NCBI GenBank assembly: GCA_039619475.1
Contig: CM077115.1
Location: 140,504,172 to 140,568,171 of the forward strand
Reading direction: 5' to 3'
Length of the DNA: 64,000 nucleotides
From: Icerya purchasi
Lineage: Eukaryota; Arthropoda; Insecta; Hemiptera; Monophlebidae
Part shown: positions 24,108-33,534 of the stretch, piece by piece
Layout of the letters: each line of letters begins with the position of its first letter
Position numbering within the stretch: the stretch's first letter is position 1
Program-made: the position numbers and the translations under genes
Notes under the pieces: generated by a model
Database searches by the model: none
What the model was told of the DNA's origin: nothing
Seen by the model: the letters and a program-made list of their open reading frames with translations, nothing else

Positions 24108-25085
24108 ATGATGTCAATGAGTAAAGTGATGGTTAATGTTGGTAATAATGGAATAAATAAAGAAGCAATTCTTAAAAGTGAACTGGAAAGGATACACAGC
24201 GATATAATGAAAAAATATAATGCATTACAGACCTGGAAATCTATTACAAATATGTCATCTATCATGCTTGAACCTGTTACAAAACAGTTATTGGATATTC
24301 GGGAAACATTACAAATACCTAAAAGGATGAAAAATGATTCTGATGGAATAAGTGATGATACATCAATGGTGAAACGTCACAAACTTTATAATGACAGCTG
24401 GAAACGTGATTATGAGACTGATATTGAAAATGAAGAAGAATATGAAAATCGCGATAATAAGTCTGGATATAAGGCTATTAACATACATGAAATGGCTCCA
24501 TTTCAAATAGATGGCGGTGAACCTGTACCAAATGATCCTGTGTATGGAATACAATATAATGCTAACACTCATGAGTATATGATGGGTTCAACACCAATTT
24601 CGTGGAATCGAAAGTGTGGTGAAATTTATTTAGGAAAAGGAAGAACACTATCTAAATTTCCTTACACACAAGGACTGATTCATTTACTGATGGAAACAAA
24701 TGTTGATGAGAATAAATATACAAATAATGATTTAGCTTTATATAAACAAATACTGGAATTTACCGGAGCTCACGTACGTGTTACTGGTGTATTAAAGGGT
24801 ACTCCGCTTCCTAAATACAGAAAAATAATACGTCCTCTGTTTCAATCCATCATAAAAAATGTAAAAGTTTATCCAGGTAAAACGAAAAAGAAACGTGCAT
24901 ATAGAACTGTTCGCAAAGTAAATCTTGAAGACTCTCATTTCAATTATTCTGACGATCCTAATGAATTGGTTGAACGATTATTGGTACTACACAAATCTAA
25001 ACAATCAGGAAATAATGGTTTAGATACTGAAATTCGGATGATTGAAGAAAAGTTGGCTGAAGAAGGATATATTCAGTTAAATTAG
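24108..25085 (+). CDS. DUF8207-type protein, 325 codons (right copy)
   Basis: Identical to the left-arm copy except codon 30, CAC (His) instead of CGC (Arg), a CpG transition. The ATG at 24,108 is followed in frame by further Met codons at positions 2 and 4. Upstream, 24,000-24,107 is AT-rich and without an obvious TATA at the usual distance. The frame remains fully open in both arms. With the near absence of divergence this says only that the element is recent or homogenised, not that the protein is under selection. The domain layout is as described for the left copy: helical N-terminus, acidic middle, conserved 143-245, conserved C-terminal helix. Confidence 0.75.
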   Translation: MMSMSKVMVNVGNNGINKEAILKSELERIHSDIMKKYNALQTWKSITNMSSIMLEPVTKQLLDIRETLQIPKRMKNDSDGISDDTSMVKRHKLYNDSWKRDYETDIENEEEYENRDNKSGYKAINIHEMAPFQIDGGEPVPNDPVYGIQYNANTHEYMMGSTPISWNRKCGEIYLGKGRTLSKFPYTQGLIHLLMETNVDENKYTNNDLALYKQILEFTGAHVRVTGVLKGTPLPKYRKIIRPLFQSIIKNVKVYPGKTKKKRAYRTVRKVNLEDSHFNYSDDPNELVERLLVLHKSKQSGNNGLDTEIRMIEEKLAEEGYIQLN

Positions 25086-25326
25086 ACGTTTTATGGTGTA
25101 AAATATTAATAGCTGATAATGATATATTAGAATTTAACATTGAAGCAATGAAGCAATGATTATTTTTATTGATTATGATGAATGTCATAAAAATTATTGA
25201 ATAAATTGTAAACAATATTGAATTAAATCTTTTGTTATTATCTATGACCATATCAAATTATAAAATATTTGTAGTTAAAAGGATGGATATTCGACACATT
25301 TAGACATATAATGTATGAGATAAATG

Positions 25327-25547
25327 AAAAACTGACGAAGATGATGAAAATTGAGTAAAATTGTGTGAAAGACACTAAAACGCAAGAAAATTCTGAGAAA
25401 AAGCATCAATTGGTGAAAAAAATAGCGCAAAAAGACCCTAAAACATAAGAACATGTTAAGAAATAATGTAAAACTGATTAAAATTAGTTAGAAATGATGT
25501 AAAATGTTGTAATAGTGTTGAAATATAAGAAAATTGTAAAAGAAAAA
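25327..25547 (+). repeat. Phased A-tract array 1: ~22 A-runs at ~10-bp period
   Basis: A-runs of 3-7 bases have centres near 25329, 25339, 25348, 25358, 25369, 25378, 25388, 25400, 25409, 25419, 25431 and 25441. They continue 25461, 25471, 25481, 25493, 25502, 25511, 25522, 25531 and 25540. Spacing averages close to one helical turn. All runs are on the same strand. Sequence between them is not conserved, so it is not a copied tandem repeat. Such arrays are intrinsically curved and resemble the periodic An/Tn clusters of nematode germline genes. The array ends in AACGTTTAC (25,548-25,556). Confidence 0.85.
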
Positions 25548-25670
25548 AACGTTTACTACATGTCTGTGCAACGGCGAGTAAAGACATGACAATAGACGAC
25601 GATGTGTTGATTGTCAAAACGATTATAGGAGTCCCTTGCCCCCTCTAGCTTAAAAGGAGTGATTACAGAG

Positions 25671-25908
25671 ATGTTTAAAGATTTCCTTAGTGTACGGGGG
25701 TAGGTCTGTAAATGTGTTGAGAAAACATCCAGTAATCGTCTCGAACCTTATGGATGCTCTTATTAAACGATGGTATAATAGACTGATGAAGATATTGAGC
25801 GGGCGAGCGAAATACAAAGTCCATGTCAATTCATTAAATCAAACGTTCAAAGATGTGAATATTAAATCCAATAATCAAATGGAGATAGTGATTGTAGACC
25901 TACAATAA
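25671..25908 (+). CDS. Small ORF with G-run frameshift (right copy)
   Basis: Same arrangement as in the left arm. ATG at 25,671, stop at 25,701 immediately after GGGGG (25,696-25,700), and the +1 frame open to TAA after 25,908. The body is basic (IKRWYNRLMKILSGRAKYK) and carries no motif I recognise. A second short frame just upstream (25,587, MTIDDDVLIVKTIIGVPCPL) also reads like coding sequence. The 25,560-25,975 block may therefore hold one spliced or frameshifted gene. It lies exactly between the two phased A-tract arrays. Confidence 0.4.
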
Positions 25909-26039
25909 TCAACAAGCCATAGATGTGTACAGATGAAGTGTAAGGTTTGAAAACATAAATATGTACTGTTATCATTGACGATTAATGAAATAGTAATGAG
26001 ATGTAAGAAAGAAAAGAAAAAAACTTGTCAAACATGTTG

Positions 26040-26199
26040 AAAGATCAAGGAAAATTTTGTAAAAAGTACTAAAAAACACTGGAAAATGATGTGAAATAGC
26101 GAAAAATTGATTAAAACAAACATAAAAGTAGTAAGATGTATGAAAAATGGTGAAAAAATCATTGGAAAATTGGTTACAATTAGTCAAAAGTGAGGAAAA
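26040..26199 (+). repeat. Phased A-tract array 2: ~16 A-runs at ~10.4-bp period
   Basis: A-run centres lie near 26041, 26052, 26063, 26073, 26084, 26095, 26104, 26114, 26125, 26134, 26145, 26155, 26167, 26178, 26187 and 26197. The array ends in the same AACGTTTAC (26,198-26,206) as array 1. Confidence 0.8.
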
Positions 26200-26814
26200 C
26201 GTTTACCTCTCCCTCTATAATCACAAATACTAATCATAGTCATCAACCTCCATTTCAAAAATAATAGTAAGAGGGAGATTAAAAAAAAATGTAAAAATAA
26301 AACATCTTAAAACGATGCAAGATATATAAATTTCCTTCAAATTTTATATTTCAAATAATAAGACTCATACATTTACAACAGCCCTATAACATTCTATTCA
26401 AGTGATAGGGTTTTAGAAATAAAATGTATGAATAAAGCATGGTATGAAAATTTCCTTCGCATTTGAAATCGACGAATGAGTGAAAGAGTCAATCGAGTGA
26501 TATATACATTCTTGGTAATGTATTAAATATAGAGAAATAATTATCTCATTTATTTTGAGCGTGTAAAAAAATCCTCGCTATTCCATGCTTTTTTGGAGAA
26601 AAAAAAAAAGGATGCCTTCAATCATCAGTTTAGCAAAGAATAGATTGCTCCGCTAAAAGTTGTGTGTCTCCGCATCTAAATGAATGATAAAAGGTTATGA
26701 AGTCCGTTCGGTATGAGCTTACAAAAGTATATGATAAAGTATGCCCACAACACCTCTGAACAATAATTATATGTGTGGGAATTGCTTGTATTCTTTTACA
26801 GGGTCTTGCATCAG

Positions 26815-28215
26815 ATATGATTAAAACAATTATAAATAAGTGAAATATAAAAATAGTACGTGGGCTGGAGTTAATTTTGAAAATATATAATGAGATTTCT
26901 CGGAAACATACATACAATTGAGTAGAAAAAAGGGGTGATGTAATAATTTTGCTAGCATGAACGTATATTTAGAATAATTTCGTATTATAGTATTAAATTT
27001 TAAAGATCGCTAGCACTAGGAAAAAAGGATTGATTGCATTGCTATAAGTAAAATGAGCGAAACGATTTTGTAGGGTCTTGCAATAATGATAATATAGAAA
27101 AAAAATGATGTATGATCGGATTTGATAGTGAAAAAATAGTCCACTTCGACTAATTTTAAAACATGTTGCAGGATTTTTATATTTAGACTAATTTCATGTT
27201 ATATTATTAGACTTTGAAGATAGATAGTATGAAGGAAAAGGAGTGATTGCTTCGGTATGAGTGAAACGATCGAAGTGATTTCGTAGGTTAGTGATTATAT
27301 AGAAAAAATTACAGGAGCGACCGTAATTTATAGTGAAAAATAGTATGTTTGGGCTAATTTTAAAAATTCATGATAGTTTAATGGAGACGTACAGTGAATG
27401 CATTTATAGATGTGATGAATTCAATATCTTTGTCATGTATGAAAAATAAAAAATTAAAAAATACTACTATAATTTCATGATGTTAAAAAATAATTAAAGA
27501 AAAAATGATTTCATGATGTAATTATAAAGTGTATTCGTCATGCATCTAGTCAACAAGACGTTTTCTATAGATTATGACAGTTGCAAATTGAAGAAAAATT
27601 TAAACGATAAAAAAATAATATGTATGATATACTAAAAAATTAATTGTTTGATGGAAGATGCAATGTGAGTTTTTTTTTTTATATTGGGATAGTATACTTG
27701 GATTTATTTATAATACTTATTTTGAAAATTTTGAAACAGATGAGTATATAGGTACAATGTGAAGGTCAAATGTTTGATATGAATTATATCCAGAATTCTT
27801 ACGGAAACAAATAAAATAATAACAAAAAAAAATATATATATTATGTACGATCGGGAAATGAGATAATGATCTGTAATGAGATTATTAATTTTGGAAATGA
27901 TAAAATATATTTAAGCTGATTTTAAAGTAATTAGGCATGATTTAAATTTTGGAAATAGATTACATAGTATGAACGGAGCGAAGAGCCATTTTCTACGATT
28001 TTCCTGAAAAAACTATATTATGATAAGAATAGAGACAATGAACGTATAGATATATTAGTGGTAATGAAGCGAGAAGTGTCTGCGGCGTACATTTGTGTGC
28101 ACGATATATATTAAAAAAGATTTGAAAAACTTTTAGCGTAACAAAAGAATAAAAATATACTTGGGATAATTTTATAACACAGGAAAAAATCTTATATTCG
28201 ATATGGAACTTAGTG
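26815..28215. repeat. Degenerate satellite-like units (right arm, middle block)
   Basis: Mirror image of 17,900-19,300, with recurring TATATTTAGACTAATTTC / ATATACTTGGGATAATTTTA phrases. No gene seen. Confidence 0.55.
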
Positions 28216-28753
28216 TTGGCAACGTTAGTATTGCGTGTTCAGAGGTCTTTACAGTGGAGCGCGATCGAGAACGGCAACGACCATAAGTATTCTAACAACA
28301 AAATACTATGAATGAAAAAAAGAAGTTTTTTTTTAGACTGCCTTTATTTTTTTGTTTTCGATACGTCTCTTGTTCGGGGGGTGGCTAGAGACGATTTCGA
28401 CGTTTTTTTTTTTACAATCAAGTTGTTGTTCTGGAGATTATCTCCCTTTATCGCACACACATACATGCATGCAGTCTCTCGCTCGCACGTTGCAATCCTG
28501 ATCTGCTCGTGCTAGCGCGTTTTTTCTTCGAACATTCTATGTCTCGTAAACTACCAGGTTTCTTCTACCTGTCTCTTTCTATACATTTAACATCAATGAA
28601 TCTTAGAATGATTTCGTATATATCGCGAAAAAGTATTTACAAAATATAAAATATTAAACCATATATGTATTTTTTTTTTTTTAATGCGATTACGAAAGAT
28701 TTTAAAAATTTTTGAGAGAACCATCAGAGTCCGAGGTTGTATCCTACAAACAG

Positions 28754-28918
28754 ATGAAATCTCTCACAGCTGCGGAAATATGTGATGTACATGAAAAAGT
28801 TGAACAGTTAGATTCGTGTGTTACAGAAAGAAAAAAGATGGAATATTACAGGCAAAAATATAATTTTTTAATCTATAAAGATATGAACAAATTAAGCAAG
28901 ATTATATTCGAAAATTAA
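28754..28918 (+). CDS. Small coiled-coil-like ORF, ~54 codons from ATG (right copy)
   Basis: Identical to the left-arm copy. The first in-frame ATG is at 28,754. The frame is open from about 28,700 without another ATG, which suggests either this start or a splice acceptor upstream. It ends 317 bp before the convergent 334-codon gene. Confidence 0.4.
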   Translation: MKSLTAAEICDVHEKVEQLDSCVTERKKMEYYRQKYNFLIYKDMNKLSKIIFEN

Positions 28919-29235
28919 ACAATAATTATATACATTTTACACAACTGGTTCAGATTTTTGAAAAAAGTTCATCATTACCAGTACTTCAAGTTAAGAGGGG
29001 AAGACAGAGGTAGATAGAGAAATAAATTAAATAAACGTAAATCGAAAAAGATCGGAAAAAGACGAAAAATATGTAGGAAAAAAATATATACAATAGAATG
29101 AACGAACGAACGGATATCGAGGGAAAAGGAAAAAATATATACAATAGGAGAATGAATGTATCGAGGGAAAAATATATACAAATATATACATATAAATATT
29201 TACAAAATTGTTAAAACGAATGAATTAATGAATTT

Positions 29236-30240
29236 TTAATCCGCGCGAATTGTACGTTGACAATCGATACAATCTTTTACTTTCATACAATTTCGAGTAC
29301 TATGTCGTAATGTATCGTCATCGAAATAATATTCTTCATCATTCTCATGTTCAAAACATGGTAGAAGTGATTTTATCGTATCATCCTGTTTTAATCTATC
29401 TGGTAAAAATATATAAATGTCTCCAACACAACTCGGAAATAATGTAATTATCATTTCTTTGGTGACTGTAATGAACAACTGACTTAAATCATTTATATTG
29501 AGATTATTCATAAGCTTCAGCGGATGGATAACATGATCATACCAGGTCTTTATCACCATAACGTTTTTCACTGCACAATGAAAACTATCATTTTCATTAT
29601 GGTGTTTACAAGTTACCAAATTGCTTATACCAAAATACTCTTCATGTAGAACCTCAATACTAGGCATTCGAAAGACATGATCCATATTAACGATTTCGTA
29701 GTCTAAGTAACGCAACAATTCAGACTTTTCGTTAAGTTCCATTAGTGTAAGTTTAGCATATACTGTTAAAATATATACGCGAGCTCTCGGTTTTTGGGAC
29801 AATATCGTGAATATATCGCGTGCCATGAATATTTCTTCCCGACAGGGAAATAATGAAGGGTTTTTCAAGTAATAACTCACTGAAGAACATTGTAAATGCG
29901 GCATTTTTGATGCATGCCATGCTCTGCTTGGTTTATACAGCGTATGCAAACACTTCCCGCCAGACATATCAATCATTGCTAGTTCGGTTACTTGGAAACT
30001 ATAATTACAATCTATATGGATGCTGATATCTACAAAATATTCCGCTACATCCACTTGTTCTGATAATAATACGGGATCAACGATTTTACGTACAAAAGAT
30101 GTTGATTCTTCTGATGTATAACCATCATCACATTGTGGTGTTGGAGGTGAGGAAGACGAATGCGAGCCGCTATCACTCGAAAATGAATTCTGAATAAATT
30201 CAGCAGTTTTAATATCAATCGGATCGGCATTGTTATTCAT
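29236..30240 (-). CDS. DEDDh-exonuclease-like protein with degraded active site (right copy)
   Basis: Translated identically to 15,875-16,879. In this arm it is convergent with the small coiled-coil ORF and the DUF8207-type gene, which read rightward. The possible leader contains the mirrored TCAGT initiator and the same upstream AUGs. The DxE of motif I (DIS) and the Asp of motif III (Asn226) are missing in both copies, so the loss predates the palindrome or is shared through conversion. Other interpretations (a divergent viral DNA-binding protein) remain open. Confidence 0.7.
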   Translation of the reverse strand: MNNNADPIDIKTAEFIQNSFSSDSGSHSSSSPPTPQCDDGYTSEESTSFVRKIVDPVLLSEQVDVAEYFVDISIHIDCNYSFQVTELAMIDMSGGKCLHTLYKPSRAWHASKMPHLQCSSVSYYLKNPSLFPCREEIFMARDIFTILSQKPRARVYILTVYAKLTLMELNEKSELLRYLDYEIVNMDHVFRMPSIEVLHEEYFGISNLVTCKHHNENDSFHCAVKNVMVIKTWYDHVIHPLKLMNNLNINDLSQLFITVTKEMIITLFPSCVGDIYIFLPDRLKQDDTIKSLLPCFEHENDEEYYFDDDTLRHSTRNCMKVKDCIDCQRTIRAD

Positions 30241-30694
30241 GTTTGAATAATATTTTTAACTTTTTACTAAAAACGTAGAAAATTATTACTTCTAAAGTTA
30301 AGGCAAATCTTTAATAACGCGTGAAGAACACAGATTCTACAAAATGCACATGTTTGACATAACACTAATACTGACTGCACGATCAGATCCGTTCGACAAT
30401 CTAGCTCGATGCTTGCCTTTGAAAAGGGAGGGCTGCACCAGAAAACAGAAAACCCACATTCCTTTGGTGAAAGTTGGTTGTAGGTGTGCACGGTCGAAGT
30501 TTGCAAATGTTCTTTTGGATATATGTGTTTGTGTGTATGTGTGTACATGTGAACAGGTTTCGACGAAAGATATGAAGGGGAAGATCCCAGCAGACATAAT
30601 ATTGATTGTCACACAAAAGAATTCAAGGTCATGACAACATGCATGTAAGGATATGAGCAGCGCATTTTTTCGTTACGACTGTGTGCAGACATAA

Positions 30695-32715
30695 TAGAGA
30701 GGGGAAAAAATATGTATAATACAAAATACTCAGAAAAAAAAATTTAGAGATTGAAATAAATAAAAATATTCTTAAACTAATAGACTCGGAAAAAAATTAA
30801 TATGAATGATATGGAAACCAGCTCTAGCATATGTGAACGTGGGAATGGTTGGTTAGGTTTCACTGTAGCTTCGGATGGATGTAGTCATGAAAAATAATAC
30901 GAAAGATTTGTAATTTGTGTAGGATGGATAGGGGAGGGAGAAATTTTGAAACTGTGTTAAATAAAAAAATATACTTGAATTAATTTTATTACCCATGTTT
31001 GGAAAAAATTTTTGGAGGTGAAAAAATATACTCAGAATAATTCAGTAATACTTAGACATGAAAAATTATTATGAATGATGTGAGAACTAACGGTAGCATT
31101 TGAGTGCGAGGGAATATGTTGTGTACAAACATATTGATGAAGACTTCGTCGGATTTATTTTTTGAACCGTAGAAAAAAATATAAAAAAATTATGGACAGT
31201 CGGAAGAAATGATTTGAAGTAAAGAAAATATACTTTGGTTAATTCTATAATAGTTAGATTTGAAAAAAAATTATTATGATCGATATGGAAACTAACTGCA
31301 GAGGGTGTGTGCACATTCATGGCAGTGAAGGTATCGAGAGATTTATTTTTAGAATCGGAGAAAAAATAAAAATTTATCAACAGTCGGAAGAAATGATCGG
31401 AAGCATAAAAAAAAAATAATTGGAATAATTCCATAATATTTGGAATTGAAAAAAGTTATTATGAACGATATGGGAACTAACGACAACAGATGAGTGTGTG
31501 GGAATGGACGGTGGGCATTCATAGCGGTCACATAAAAAAATAATTACCTCTCAATATGAAATGACGGAAGCGTCGGGAGCGTCGATCGGGGGTTTAATGG
31601 TCGTAGTAAAAGTAAATAGAATGCTATATATTAGATATTAAAACAGCGGCAGCGGTATGTGCAGGATTGGATGTTAAGCTACCATAGTGTGTAAGATGAT
31701 GGAAGGATAAGAAAAAATAAATAATGTATATTATAATCGATTGGAAAAGAGGGTGGAAAGGGTAAAGGAGACTAAGGATAGTTTTTGAGTATAGAAATAA
31801 TTGATTTGTTAATTTGTAAATGTTTTGGATAACCTTGTAGGTTTAGCCAACAGAGCAGGGATTGGGTTGTTATGTGAAAAAAAAAAAATAATTAAAAAAA
31901 ATACTATAACGCGGTGATGATTGCATGCAATGCTATGATCGGAGAATTTTTCGTCGCGGGTGCGTCTATACTTGTAAAAATACGAAAGATCCTTAAAAAA
32001 TTGATCAGTGTATGAATAATAATATATACTTAGGCTTTGAAATATTTTTAAAAATGCGGTATCCGCAAGCAAACAATGAGTGCGCGGGATCGGCGCGTGC
32101 GCTTTCGCGGAGGCTAACGGTATGTTAGATATATGCGCGGGATCGGGACGTGCGCCATGGCATATGGCAGTAAGATCAGGGAATCGGAAAAATAAAAAAC
32201 ATATTTAGGCTAATTTTGAAATTTCCATACTTAGACTTTGAAATATTAAAAATAATCTCGGTATCGTGAACGTGGGAGGCATGCGGAGGAACGGCGTGTG
32301 CGCTTTTGCAGTGGAGAACGTTATGTTAGATATATGCGCGGGAACAGTGCGTGTGCTTTCGCATTTGTCTGTACGATCGGGGAATCCGGTAAATAAAAAA
32401 ATATAGTTAAGTTAATTTTATAAAAAATTGTGGTATCGTGAACGGAATGCTTGTGCGGATGTGATATCGCGGCGGAGATCGGAATATGCGTGGGAACGGC
32501 GCGTGCGCTTTCGCGGTGGCGACCGGAGCGTGCGCGGGATCGTAATATACATGTGTGAGGGGCGAACGGGGGTGTTGGGTTAAATTTTAGCTTTAAATAC
32601 CATACTTGGGTTACATTTTGGAATTTTCATACTTAAGCCTGGAATTTTGAAAAATCGCGGTAACGCTTTCGGCGGGAGGGACGGGCGGGGACTTGGGTTA
32701 CATTCAGACATTAAT
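30695..32715. repeat. Degenerate ~190-bp satellite-like units (right arm, outer block)
   Basis: Mirror image of 13,400-15,420, including the GC-rich outer kilobase. Confidence 0.65.
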
Positions 32716-32910
32716 TAATTTACTTATGTTAATTAATAATCGGATCAGTTTATCGGAAATGTGCAGGGGAACGCACGGGGGGAATTTTTGGGGAAATTGG
32801 GGGAAACTTGGGTGAATTTTCGGCGTCGGAATAAAAAAATTGGGTTAGTTTTTGCCTCCCTGATGAAATACTTACGTTACTTTCAGCCCTCTGCACGCGT
32901 TTAGGGGTTG

Positions 32911-32918
32911 TGACGTCA
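32911..32918. promoter_or_regulatory. CRE/ATF-type palindrome TGACGTCA near right terminus
   Basis: Symmetric counterpart of 13,197-13,204, 31 bp inside the right end. Confidence 0.35.
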
Positions 32919-32949
32919 GAGCTGCCAGAACGCAGATTTATTAACTACT

Positions 32950-32955
32950 TATGAT
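32950..32955. repeat. 6-bp target-site duplication, right copy (TATGAT)
   Basis: Exact copy of 13,160-13,165, adjoining the last element base. Confidence 0.85.
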
Positions 32956-33060
32956 TCGTTGTATTTTCTTTTTTTTCAAAGGTTGTTGATGTTCGTTTCC
33001 GTCTCTTAGTTTCTTAATTGCAGTACAACATACCATGCTTTCCACATTTGCGTCCTATGT
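32950..33060 (-). pseudogene. ZBED-type hAT transposase, N-terminal part (interrupted gene)
   Basis: The minus strand reads EHQQPLKKKKIQRII into the target duplication. Across the palindromic insert, the sequence left of 13,160 resumes in the same frame as FIFRFIPAGNAEEPDG and then the BED finger. A lysine-rich stretch before a GNAEEP-like stretch and QCLICKK is the normal N-terminal layout of ZBED hAT transposases. This shows that one gene was split by the insertion. The 5' terminal repeat of this hAT was not found to the right. Confidence 0.75.
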
Positions 33061-33534
33061 AAATAATTAAACCATCTTTAATAGAATCAAAATAAAAAAA
33101 AAACAATCTATGAAATAACTAAAAATCTACCTCTTTGTAATTAATTTATAAATCATGTAAATCATACCAATCAACAACTACGCTTTCAGAAATAGTATTT
33201 CATTGTGCCCGCTCTCCTTATTAAATAAATCGTTTTTAGAAACTGCATTAGAGTTTGAATTTTTTTGTTTTAAAAAAGCCTGCCAGTTCTAAGGTCCATG
33301 ATAAACTAAAAAAAAGGTCAATCTGTAACTGCATATAATAGAAATTCACATACGAAAATCACGCGTAGATGAATGAACATATACAATGCCTTGCTTTAAT
33401 ATTCAAACATTAATAGAAAATCACATTCACCTTCTCGTAAATTTAACCAAATTAGACAAAGAGTGATCTATCATGTTACAAGTCCGTTGTTTAATTTTTT
33501 TATAATTACAAAACTGAATGATCAATTAATTTAA
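33061..33534. other. No gene seen
   Basis: AT-rich sequence between the hAT remnant and a Jockey LINE fragment. It probably includes the hAT 5' untranslated part. No terminal repeat is identifiable. Confidence 0.4.

Larger units (their letters stand above)
13166..32949. mobile_element. Giant palindromic Polinton-like element (19.8 kb)
   Basis: The element is two inverted arms (13,166-22,993 and 23,028-32,949) around a 34-bp spacer. Pairing coordinates sum to 46,115 in the outer arms and 46,021 inside the microsatellite, so the only length difference is 94 bp, in that microsatellite. The termini are AGTAGTTAATAAATCTGCG and its inverse. A perfect 6-bp target duplication flanks them. Family knowledge: Polintons/Mavericks have 6-bp duplications, termini starting AG, long terminal inverted repeats and 15-25 kb length. 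Here the 'terminal repeat' is the whole element. I see two intact genes per arm plus small ORFs, but no DNA polymerase B, integrase, packaging ATPase, protease or capsid gene. The non-autonomous, foldback-type status is inferred. The exact superfamily rests on ends and duplication length only. Confidence 0.8.
23028..32949 (-). repeat. Right inverted arm (9,922 bp)
   Basis: Reverse complement of 13,166-22,993. By eye I find two substitutions, both CpG to TpG/CpA: 21,919 C against 24,196 A, and 22,880 G against 23,141 T. There is also the 94-bp microsatellite expansion. All other translated open frames in the two arms are identical. Confidence 0.95.

Noticed and set aside
28312..28515. 67-codon ORF in the right arm (mirror 17,600-17,803)
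   Set aside because: Driven by T-runs and CA repeats; no protein-like features beyond composition.
30267..30634. Overlapping ORFs of 71-96 codons just upstream of the 334-codon gene (also 15,481-15,848)
   Set aside because: They overlap each other on both strands, have no recognisable motif, and lie where the promoter and leader of the 334-codon gene should be.
13166..32949. Palindrome as an assembly or foldback-chimera artefact
   Set aside because: An artefact would not place an exact 6-bp duplication at both outer edges, nor split a hAT reading frame that resumes correctly on the other side. It also would not give arms differing in microsatellite length and at CpG sites. Long-read confirmation is still desirable.
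13166..32949. Palindrome as a parvovirus- or polydnavirus-derived segment
   Set aside because: No parvoviral NS1/VP or bracovirus-type genes are visible. The ends and 6-bp duplication fit Polinton-like elements better.
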